Assembly (NCBI RefSeq): GCF_026017845.1
Contig: NZ_CP100416.1
Coordinates: 6,804,326-6,868,325 of the forward strand
DNA: 64,000 nt
Direction: 5' to 3'
From: Amycolatopsis mediterranei
GTDB taxonomy: Bacteria; Actinomycetota; Actinomycetes; Mycobacteriales; Pseudonocardiaceae
Part shown: in pieces, positions 58,414 through 64,000 of the stretch
Numbering within the stretch: position 1 is the first letter of the stretch
Layout of the letters: every line of letters begins with the position of its first letter
Position numbers and translations under genes: made by a program
Notes under the pieces: model-generated
Told to the model about the DNA's origin: nothing
What the model saw: the letters and a program-made list of their open reading frames with translations, nothing else
Database searches by the model: none

Positions 58414-60069
58414 GTGATCTTCCGACGTTTGCCGTCCACGGGACCGGGGTACCTGGCGCCCGTGGCCGACGAAGCCGGGAGAACGGGGCGCCCGCCGACG
58501 AGGGACGGGGCAGAAGTCACCCGTGGCCGTTATGCACTCGGTGAATTCACCATCACCCCACGCAGCGCCCTCGACGACGAGCACCCACCCGGGTTGCTGG
58601 GCGGGCGCTACGAGGTCGGCCGGCTGATCGGCAGCGGCGCCACGGCCCGCGTCTACCGCGCCTACGACGTCCGGCTGACCCGCGAGGTCGCCGTGAAGAT
58701 CTACGACCGGGACGCGGTGGCGCTCGACCAGCGGCGCCGGCTGCGCGAGATGACGATCCAGGGCAGCATCAGCCACCCGGGCGTGGTCGCCCTGCTGGAC
58801 AGTGGCGACGAGAACGGCCGGACGTACCTGGTGATGCAGCTCGTCGAGGGCGAGAACCTCGCGGAGCGCCTCCTGGGCGGTCCGATGCCGGCGGCGGACG
58901 TGACGGCGCTGGCCGACGGGCTCGCCGAGGCGCTGGCCCACGTCCACGCGCGGCGGATCGTGCACCGCGACCTGAAGCCGGCCAACGTGTTCCTGTCCGC
59001 GGACGGTCCCCTGATCGGTGACTTCGGCATCGCCCACGCGCTCGACACCACCCACATCACGGGCACGGGCCTGATCCCCGGGACGGCGGCGTACCTGGCG
59101 CCGGAGCAGGTGTCGGGCGAGCCGGCGGGCCCGCCGGCGGACGTGTACGCGCTGGGCTTGATCCTGCTGGAATGCCTGACGGGACAACGGGAGTACCCGG
59201 GCACGATGGTCGAGGCGGCCATGGCCCGGCTGACGAGACCACCGCGCATCCCGGAGGACGCACCGGCGGCGCTGGCGTACACGTTGCGCCGGATGACGCA
59301 GCGCGAGCCCGCCGACCGGCCGACGGCCGCGAAGGCCTTGGACATGCTGCACGCCCCGCCGCCGACGCTGCCGTGGAGCCGGCTGGAGCGCAGCCCGCGG
59401 TGGCGTCGCCGCCCGGTCGCGGGTGCTGCGGGCTCAGGTGCAGCGGGCTCGGGTGCTGCGGGCTCGGGTGCTGCGGACGCGGCCCACCAGGAGGCGACTC
59501 CGGCACGCAGCACCGCCACGGCCGCCGCCCCCGGCCGGCCCACCGCCGACGCGGCGTCGAGACATGACACCCCCTCGGCCGACCCCAGCCGGCCCACCGC
59601 CGACGCGGCCTCGACACACGACACCACCTCGGGCGGCCACGACTGGCCCGCCGACGATGCGCCGACCCACCTCCATCCCGTCGCGGCCGCACCCCCGGCC
59701 GAAAGCCCGAAGCGCCGCCGGCTGGCCGTCGCGGCCGGGATGACCGCCGCCGCCGTGGCTGCCGTGGCCGCGTTGGTGCTGGTCGAGCAGCAGAGCGGGA
59801 CCAGCTCCCCCGCCCAGCCACCCGCCGCGCACACTCCGGTCGCCACTTCCGCACCTTCGTCGTCCACCCCGCTCGCCGAATCCGGTACCTCCGCGCCGCC
59901 CTCCGACGCCGGCAGCCGGGGGCCGGCCACCAGCGGACCGGCGTCGCTCGAGCCCGCCGCCGTCACCCACGAAACCCCGGCGACCGCCGCCCAGCCGCCG
60001 AAGCAGGGCGGCAAGCCCGAGAAGACCGAAAACCCCGGCAAGGGCAAAGGCAAAGGCCACGACTCCTGA
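58414..60069 (+). CDS. Transmembrane serine/threonine protein kinase
   Basis: 551-residue PASTA-less Ser/Thr kinase. Kinase domain about 66-325: GSGATARVYRA, catalytic Lys in VAVKIYD, HRDLKPANV, DFGIAHA, GTAAYLAPEQ, DVYALGLILLE. A juxtamembrane region with repeats (AGSGA x3; RPTADAAS twice) is followed by one membrane span (about 435-455) and an extracellular Ser/Thr/Pro-rich tail ending in a Gly/Lys-rich segment. No sensor fold is visible outside. Substrates unknown. GTG 58414. Confidence 0.9.
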   Translation: MIFRRLPSTGPGYLAPVADEAGRTGRPPTRDGAEVTRGRYALGEFTITPRSALDDEHPPGLLGGRYEVGRLIGSGATARVYRAYDVRLTREVAVKIYDRDAVALDQRRRLREMTIQGSISHPGVVALLDSGDENGRTYLVMQLVEGENLAERLLGGPMPAADVTALADGLAEALAHVHARRIVHRDLKPANVFLSADGPLIGDFGIAHALDTTHITGTGLIPGTAAYLAPEQVSGEPAGPPADVYALGLILLECLTGQREYPGTMVEAAMARLTRPPRIPEDAPAALAYTLRRMTQREPADRPTAAKALDMLHAPPPTLPWSRLERSPRWRRRPVAGAAGSGAAGSGAAGSGAADAAHQEATPARSTATAAAPGRPTADAASRHDTPSADPSRPTADAASTHDTTSGGHDWPADDAPTHLHPVAAAPPAESPKRRRLAVAAGMTAAAVAAVAALVLVEQQSGTSSPAQPPAAHTPVATSAPSSSTPLAESGTSAPPSDAGSRGPATSGPASLEPAAVTHETPATAAQPPKQGGKPEKTENPGKGKGKGHDS

Positions 60070-60303
60070 CCGGCGGCACGGGACCTCCGGCACGCGAAAC
60101 CGGGTCCAACGGCCCTAGTGCGGAAACCGTCCGGAACGCGCCGTAATTCGATTTCGTGAATTGGGACTCGAACCAATAACGACAGGTAACCGGAGCCCCG
60201 TCCGGCCCGACACACACCACGTGCCATCGGCGCGTCGTTCCGCGCCGGGCACTGCCGCCGGGAATCCCCTCCCGCCGGTTCGACGATATTTCCGGAGGTC
60301 TGG

Positions 60304-60588
60304 ATGAGTGTCCACGCTGCCCTCGCGCGGCCGGTTCTCCGCACACCTCGCGGCCGGCACGCCAAGCCCCGTCCCGCGTGGCCGCGGGTCGCCGGCCGGG
60401 CAGTTTTCCTGATCTTCGCGCTGGTCTGCGTCGTCGCCGTCACCGGTTTCGGGTGGTCGCCCGTGTTGCTCGTGGTGCCCGCAGCCGCATTCACGCTGCT
60501 GGTGGCGAGCATCGCGAAATTGCGGACGGCGGCCCGGAAGATCGACACCATCTTCGCCGAAGAACTGACCGAACGGGACCAGTCTTGA
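60304..60588 (+). CDS. Small two-span membrane protein, 94 aa
   Basis: Unrecognised. The basic N-terminal 30 residues are followed by two hydrophobic spans (about 33-50 and 53-70) and an acidic, helical C-terminus. CCGGAGG lies 6 nt before ATG 60304. It is preceded by a 234-bp gap (60070-60303) in which I saw nothing but a weak T-arm-like palindrome. Confidence 0.6.
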   Translation: MSVHAALARPVLRTPRGRHAKPRPAWPRVAGRAVFLIFALVCVVAVTGFGWSPVLLVVPAAAFTLLVASIAKLRTAARKIDTIFAEELTERDQS

Positions 60589-60630
60589 ACGAAAGCGCCC
60601 CATTCGATCATTCGCTGACCGGCCGAAAGC

Positions 60631-60636
60631 TAGTGT
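60631..60636 (+). promoter_or_regulatory. -10 hexamer TAGTGT, leaderless type
   Basis: TAGTGT is 7 nt before ATG 60644; no RBS precedes the start. Confidence 0.4.
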
Positions 60637-60643
60637 TCGGTCC

Positions 60644-61195
60644 ATGGAGTTCTTCTGCTACCACCGCGATCGCCCCGGGTCATCGGCGCTGCGGCAGGTG
60701 ACGCTGGAAGCGCATTGGGCCTACATGGACCACTACGCGGCCCGGATGATCGCCCGCGGCCCGACGCTGGACGACGCCGGCACCCCCACCGGCAGCGTGC
60801 ACGCCCTCGACCTGCCGGACCCGGCCGCGGCTCGCGCGTTCGCCTTCGACGAGCCCACCTACCAGGCCGGCGGATACCGGGACGTCCTGCTGCGCCGGTG
60901 GCGCAACACCCTGAGAACCACGATGTGGGACTCCCCCGGCGAGCCGGCCGGCTACCTGGTCCTCGGCCTCGGCGAAGGGCCGCCCGCCGACGTCGAACCA
61001 CCGGACGGGCACGACCTCATCGCCTACGGACCACTCCTGTCCGACGACGGCACCGCCTGGCTCGGCACCGCCGCGCTGACGAGAGCGGCGACCCTGAGCG
61101 CGGCACGCGCCGTCCTCACCCCGGATCGGTACGCCGCCGTCGAAGTGCATACCTGGCGGTTCGGCGGGCGGGTCACCGCAGGTCCAGCCACATGA
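60644..61195 (+). CDS. YciI-like domain protein, 183 aa
   Basis: The N-terminal 95 residues show the YciI/dimeric alpha-beta barrel pattern: FFCYHRDRPGS, LEAHWAYMDHYAARMIARGPTLDDAG, GSVHALDLPDPAAARAFAFDEPTYQAGGYRDVLLRRW. The His and Asp of the family active site appear in HWAYMDHY. The C-terminal half may be a second, degenerate copy (GHDLIAYGPLLSDDGTAWLGTAAL). Function unknown. It is apparently leaderless. Confidence 0.75.
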   Translation: MEFFCYHRDRPGSSALRQVTLEAHWAYMDHYAARMIARGPTLDDAGTPTGSVHALDLPDPAAARAFAFDEPTYQAGGYRDVLLRRWRNTLRTTMWDSPGEPAGYLVLGLGEGPPADVEPPDGHDLIAYGPLLSDDGTAWLGTAALTRAATLSAARAVLTPDRYAAVEVHTWRFGGRVTAGPAT

Positions 61196-61268
61196 TGCGC
61201 AGCCCGACGTCACCCTCGTCCGGGATCGGCCGGATCGCGGGCCAGTCGCCGCCGCGGGCTTTCGCGGA

Positions 61269-62012
61269 TCACCGGTTCACCGCGGCGCAGAGTTCCGGCA
61301 CGACGGCCTCGATGTCGTCCCGCAGCACGAAATCGGCGTCGTCGTCGTACGGCGTCGGGTCGCGGTTGACGACGACCAGCGTCGCTCCGGCCCCCACCGC
61401 GACCGTGCACAGCGACGCCGCCGGCTCCACCTGCAGCGAACTGCCGATGGCCAGGAAGAGTTCGCTCGCCGCCGCGATGTTCCTGGCCTGGCCGAGGATG
61501 TCGCCGTCGAGCCTCTGTCCGAAAAGGACGATGTCGAGCTTGAGAATGCCGCCGCAGCGCGGGCACGACGGGTCGTCGTCGCCCGCCTCGAGGATTTCGG
61601 CGGTCGGGAAGCCGGCCGCGCACCCGGTGCACCGCGTGGTGTGCATGGTGCCGTGCAGTTCGAGAACCTTGCGCGCGGCGAGACCGGCCCGCTGGTGCAG
61701 CCCGTCGACGTTCTGGGTGAGCACCCGGACGGCGACGCCCGCGCCGTCGAGTTCCGCCAGCGCGCGGTGGGCCGCGTTCGGTTCGGCGCGCCAGGCGGCG
61801 TGCCCCGCGTACGTCCGCCAGAATTCCCGCCGCACGTCGGCGTCGGCCATGAAGTTCTCGAGCGTGAAGGCGTTCACCGCACTCGGCGTGCGCGTCCAGA
61901 CGCCTTCGGGGCCGCGGTAGTCGGGAATCCCGGACGCGGTGGAGATGCCCGCGCCGGTCAGCGCGGCGACCCGCCAGGCGCCGCGGATCCGGTCGATGAG
62001 CTTGCCGTCCAT
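61269..62012 (-). CDS. NAD-dependent protein deacylase (sirtuin, Sir2 family)
   Basis: 247-residue sirtuin. NAD-binding GAGISTASGIPDYRGPEG near residue 20, TQNVDGLHQRAG, catalytic His in LELHGTMH, two zinc Cys pairs (TRCTGCAAG; PSCPRCGG) and the IGSSLQVEPAA and NRDPTPYD motifs. The Tyr/Arg pair typical of desuccinylases (Y-x-x-R) is not apparent near the alpha-helix after RGPEGVW, so deacetylation is more likely. ATG 62012 was chosen over an upstream start. Confidence 0.92.
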   Translation of the reverse strand: MDGKLIDRIRGAWRVAALTGAGISTASGIPDYRGPEGVWTRTPSAVNAFTLENFMADADVRREFWRTYAGHAAWRAEPNAAHRALAELDGAGVAVRVLTQNVDGLHQRAGLAARKVLELHGTMHTTRCTGCAAGFPTAEILEAGDDDPSCPRCGGILKLDIVLFGQRLDGDILGQARNIAAASELFLAIGSSLQVEPAASLCTVAVGAGATLVVVNRDPTPYDDDADFVLRDDIEAVVPELCAAVNR

Positions 62013-62067
62013 GGTCGCGAAGGCTAACCGCTTCACCACGAGGGCACGACCGGATTACCGCACCGGC

Positions 62068-62262
62068 TCAGTCTTTCCGCAGCCGCAACGCCAATGCCGG
62101 GCACGCCGCGGCCGCGGCACGCGCCTCCGCCGCCAGTTCCGCCGGCACCGGGCCCGGAGCCACCACCGGATAGCCCCACTCGTCGAGCCGCACCAGTTCC
62201 GGCAGCAGATCGGCGCACAACCCGTGCGCGCGACACCTGATCGGGTCAACCGTCACCTTCAT
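62068..62262 (-). CDS. Ferredoxin, 3Fe-4S type
   Basis: 64-residue electron carrier of the actinobacterial P450-type class: three Cys in CRAHGLC (10, 16) and ACPALAL (54). The short length and the CP ending fit a 3Fe-4S ferredoxin. ATG 62262 overlaps the stop of the NuoF-like gene (ATGA). It is the last gene of the membrane-redox operon. Confidence 0.85.
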   Translation of the reverse strand: MKVTVDPIRCRAHGLCADLLPELVRLDEWGYPVVAPGPVPAELAAEARAAAAACPALALRLRKD

Positions 62263-63389
62263 GCGACACCCGCCGGGACCCGGCACCGGCCGCCGGCCTG
62301 GTGGGCGCGGACGTCGGCGTCGAACACCTGCAGCGCGCTCGCCGCGAGGCGGGCCGCGCCGTCCGGGTGGGCACACGCGCCGCGGCCGGTGAGCAGCGGG
62401 AGACGGCGGGCCAGCCGGGGCGCCGCCGGGCCGCCGCGGACCAACTCCGCGAAGTCCGCCGCGATCGAGGGCAACCCGAACGTGCACGGCCCGCACTGCC
62501 GGGCCGACTCGGCCGCCAGGAACGCCAGCACCTTCGCCGTGTACTCGAGCCCGCACGCACGCACCGGCAACGCGTGCACCGCCGCAATCCCCGGCACACC
62601 GCCGCCGAGCTCCGCCGTCCACGTCCCGCCGTAACCGCCGGCGAGCACCGCCTGCACCGGCTCCGCTTCGCCACCCGCCGCGGCCAGCGCGTCCGCCAGG
62701 GACGTCCCGGCGGCCACTTCGACGACGCCGGGCCGCCGGACCGCGCCGGTGACCGTGACGAGTTCGGTCCGGGACGCCCGGTAGTGGTTCGGCCCCAGAA
62801 GAACCACCGAGGCCAGCTGCGCCAGGGTCTCCACATTGGACACGAGCGTCGGGCGCCCGCGCACGCCGCGTTCGGCAGGCCGGGGCCGTTTGCCGAGCGG
62901 CCGCGCGTCCCCCGACGTCAGGTACCGGACGAGCGCGGTCTCCTCGCTGGCGACGTACCGGCGCGGGACCTGCGCGACCCGCACCGGCGCCCGGTCTTCG
63001 CGCTCGGCGAGGGCCGCGGCGACGCCCGGCAGCGCCGGGCTGTCCGCGTGCACGCAGAGGACGGCCTCGGCGGCACCGATGGCGTGCGCGGCGAGCTGCA
63101 GGCCGTCGAGGACGAGGTGCGGCGAAAGCGTCAGCAGCGCGACGTCTTTCCGGCTCAGCGGGTCGCCTTCACACCCGTTCGCGACGACGATCGAGCGCTT
63201 CGACCGGGCCGCGCGCAGCTTCACCGCCGTCGGGAAGCCCGCGCCGCCGCGGCCGCGCAGGTCCGCCGCCTCGACGGCTTCGATCAGCCGGTCGCGGCCG
63301 TCGTCGCCGTGGTAGGCGACCCACGGCACGACGCCGTTGCGGCGCCGGTGGCCGGCCAGGTCGAGCCGGTGCGGGGGCAGGATGCTCAT
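62259..63389 (-). CDS. NuoF-like NADH-binding/Fe-S subunit
   Basis: 376-residue protein homologous to the FMN/NADH-binding subunit of complex I and related oxidoreductases. Motifs: LRGRGGAGFPTAVKLRAARS (FMN/NADH site), VVANGCEGDPLSRKD, VPRRYVASEETALVRYL, RGRPTLVSNVETLA, and the Fe-S binding SARQCGPCTFG with a later GACAHPDG. The N-terminal third is shorter than NuoF. It overlaps the ferric-reductase-like gene upstream and the ferredoxin gene downstream. It would pass electrons from NAD(P)H to ferredoxin or the membrane haem protein. Confidence 0.85.
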   Translation of the reverse strand: MSILPPHRLDLAGHRRRNGVVPWVAYHGDDGRDRLIEAVEAADLRGRGGAGFPTAVKLRAARSKRSIVVANGCEGDPLSRKDVALLTLSPHLVLDGLQLAAHAIGAAEAVLCVHADSPALPGVAAALAEREDRAPVRVAQVPRRYVASEETALVRYLTSGDARPLGKRPRPAERGVRGRPTLVSNVETLAQLASVVLLGPNHYRASRTELVTVTGAVRRPGVVEVAAGTSLADALAAAGGEAEPVQAVLAGGYGGTWTAELGGGVPGIAAVHALPVRACGLEYTAKVLAFLAAESARQCGPCTFGLPSIAADFAELVRGGPAAPRLARRLPLLTGRGACAHPDGAARLAASALQVFDADVRAHQAGGRCRVPAGVA

Positions 63390-63937
63390 CGGGTGCCTCC
63401 CAGGGCAGCGAACTTGCGGACGTGGGCCGCGCGGTAGCCCACGGAACCCAGCACGGCCAGCACGCAGAGCACGTCGAGCGCGACGATCCAGCCGTACGCG
63501 GAGTCGTCCTCGGCCATGCCGAAGCCGTGCACCAGCGCGACCGGCCAGCACAGGTAGGCCAGCCAGTGCACGGTGCGCCACACCCGCGCGGGCAGGCGGG
63601 TGCGCACGAGGCTGGTGACGACGATCGCGAGCACCAGGTCGATCGCGACGGCGCCGAGCCCGACCCACAGCGGCTGGTAGTCCGCGCCGAACGGGACGAC
63701 GACGTCGAGCCAGCCGAGCGGGACGTACCCGTCGAGGACCGCCGACGCGATGTGCGCCGCGAGGAACGCGAGACTGGTCAGCGCGAGGTTCCGGTGCACG
63801 GCGGCGACGGCGAACCGCGGCCACTCGCGCGTGGCGAACCGGCCGGCGCCGAGCGCGCCGAGGACGACGACACCGGTGAACAGCACCAGCGAAACGAGCC
63901 CGGTCGCGCGGCTGAAGTACCACACCGCGGAGCTCAT
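63386..63937 (-). CDS. Ferric-reductase-like transmembrane haem protein
   Basis: 183-residue integral membrane protein with about six spans, of the ferric-reductase/YedZ-like type. Paired His residues suited to bis-His haem ligation lie in AAVHRNLALTSLAFLAAHIAS and TVHWLAYLCWPVALVHGFG. It has no flavin domain of its own; the NuoF-like subunit is encoded in the next, overlapping gene. ATG 63937 overlaps the stop of the upstream gene (ATGA). Confidence 0.83.
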   Translation of the reverse strand: MSSAVWYFSRATGLVSLVLFTGVVVLGALGAGRFATREWPRFAVAAVHRNLALTSLAFLAAHIASAVLDGYVPLGWLDVVVPFGADYQPLWVGLGAVAIDLVLAIVVTSLVRTRLPARVWRTVHWLAYLCWPVALVHGFGMAEDDSAYGWIVALDVLCVLAVLGSVGYRAAHVRKFAALGGTR

Positions 63938-64000
63938 GCCGCTTCCCGCTCTCCGGGCCAGCCGGGTGTCGTGACGACGTCGCCGTCGACGCCGGCCAGC
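63934..64000 (-). CDS. C-terminal end of an upstream operon gene (partial), possibly ApbE-like
   Basis: Only 21 codons are in the window, ending VVTTPGWPGEREAA and a TGA that overlaps the ferric-reductase-like ATG. In comparable operons the preceding gene encodes an FMN-binding protein or the FAD:protein FMN transferase ApbE. The ending is compatible with ApbE but too short to decide. Confidence 0.5.
   Translation of the reverse strand, partial: LAGVDGDVVTTPGWPGEREAA

Noticed and set aside
60150..60175. GGTTCGAGTCCC on the minus strand, like a tRNA T-arm
   Set aside because: No matching acceptor, D or anticodon arms are found in the flanking 80 bases; only an isolated palindrome.

Overview
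The window is high-GC actinobacterial DNA, most probably from an Amycolatopsis-like member of the Pseudonocardiaceae. This rests on the strongly GC-biased third codon positions, many GTG starts, dense partner-switching (anti-sigma/STAS/PP2C) genes, an AfsR-type regulator, ESX-type secretion features, an F420-type nitroreductase-like protein and an actinomycete integrative and conjugative element (AICE). No tRNA, rRNA or CRISPR array was found.

Left part (1-30.0 kb): a short Rho paralogue runs off the left edge. It is followed by a secreted esterase/GH10 xylanase/CBM fusion, an XRE (MmyB-like) regulator with two SDR oxidoreductases, and a 21-bp-period palindromic repeat array between convergent genes. 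Next come NAD(P)H-hydrate dehydratase and a histidine phosphatase. A 10-kb stress-signalling block (8.9-19.0 kb) holds two GAF/SpoIIE phosphatases, three STAS antagonists, two RsbW-like kinases, a GAF-ANTAR antiterminator and a 1361-residue hybrid that joins histidine kinase, receiver, PP2C and RsbW-like domains. After it lie a secreted glucodextranase-like enzyme, small metabolic genes, an orphan DUF742 protein and a 929-residue BTAD/NB-ARC/TPR regulator.

Mobile part (30.73-43.65 kb): an AICE lies between 41-bp att repeats that coincide with the 3' end of an aldehyde dehydrogenase gene. Its core modules are an XRE/TPR regulator plus flavoprotein, a Pra-like activator, an FtsK-like DNA translocase, an HUH replication initiator, an AlpA-like excisionase and a tyrosine integrase split into two reading frames. 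At its left end sits a distinctly AT-richer three-gene cassette (31.37-34.41 kb): an LPO_1073/Vpar_1526-like protein, an AbiTii-like protein and a DUF5677-like protein, with TTA codons in each. This cassette is the best candidate for an undescribed, probably defensive, system. A fourth AT-rich membrane-protein gene lies immediately outside attL. A decayed GntR regulator marks the right cassette border.

Right part (43.6-64 kb): the aldehyde dehydrogenase target gene with operator-like palindromes, an L,D-transpeptidase, an ESX-type secreted protein with a lysozyme-like C-terminus, and an XRE/DUF5753 regulator with a 2-oxoglutarate dioxygenase. Then follow a STAS protein with Glu at the phospho-site, MsrA, a secreted M4 metalloprotease, OsmC, a DrrAB-type ABC exporter, an SDR behind a MerR-type promoter, a membrane Ser/Thr kinase, a sirtuin, and an operon coupling a ferric-reductase-like membrane protein to NuoF-like and ferredoxin subunits. 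Several genes appear to be leaderless, with a TANNNT hexamer 6-7 nt before the start codon.

All family names are from reading motifs by eye; no database search was possible.
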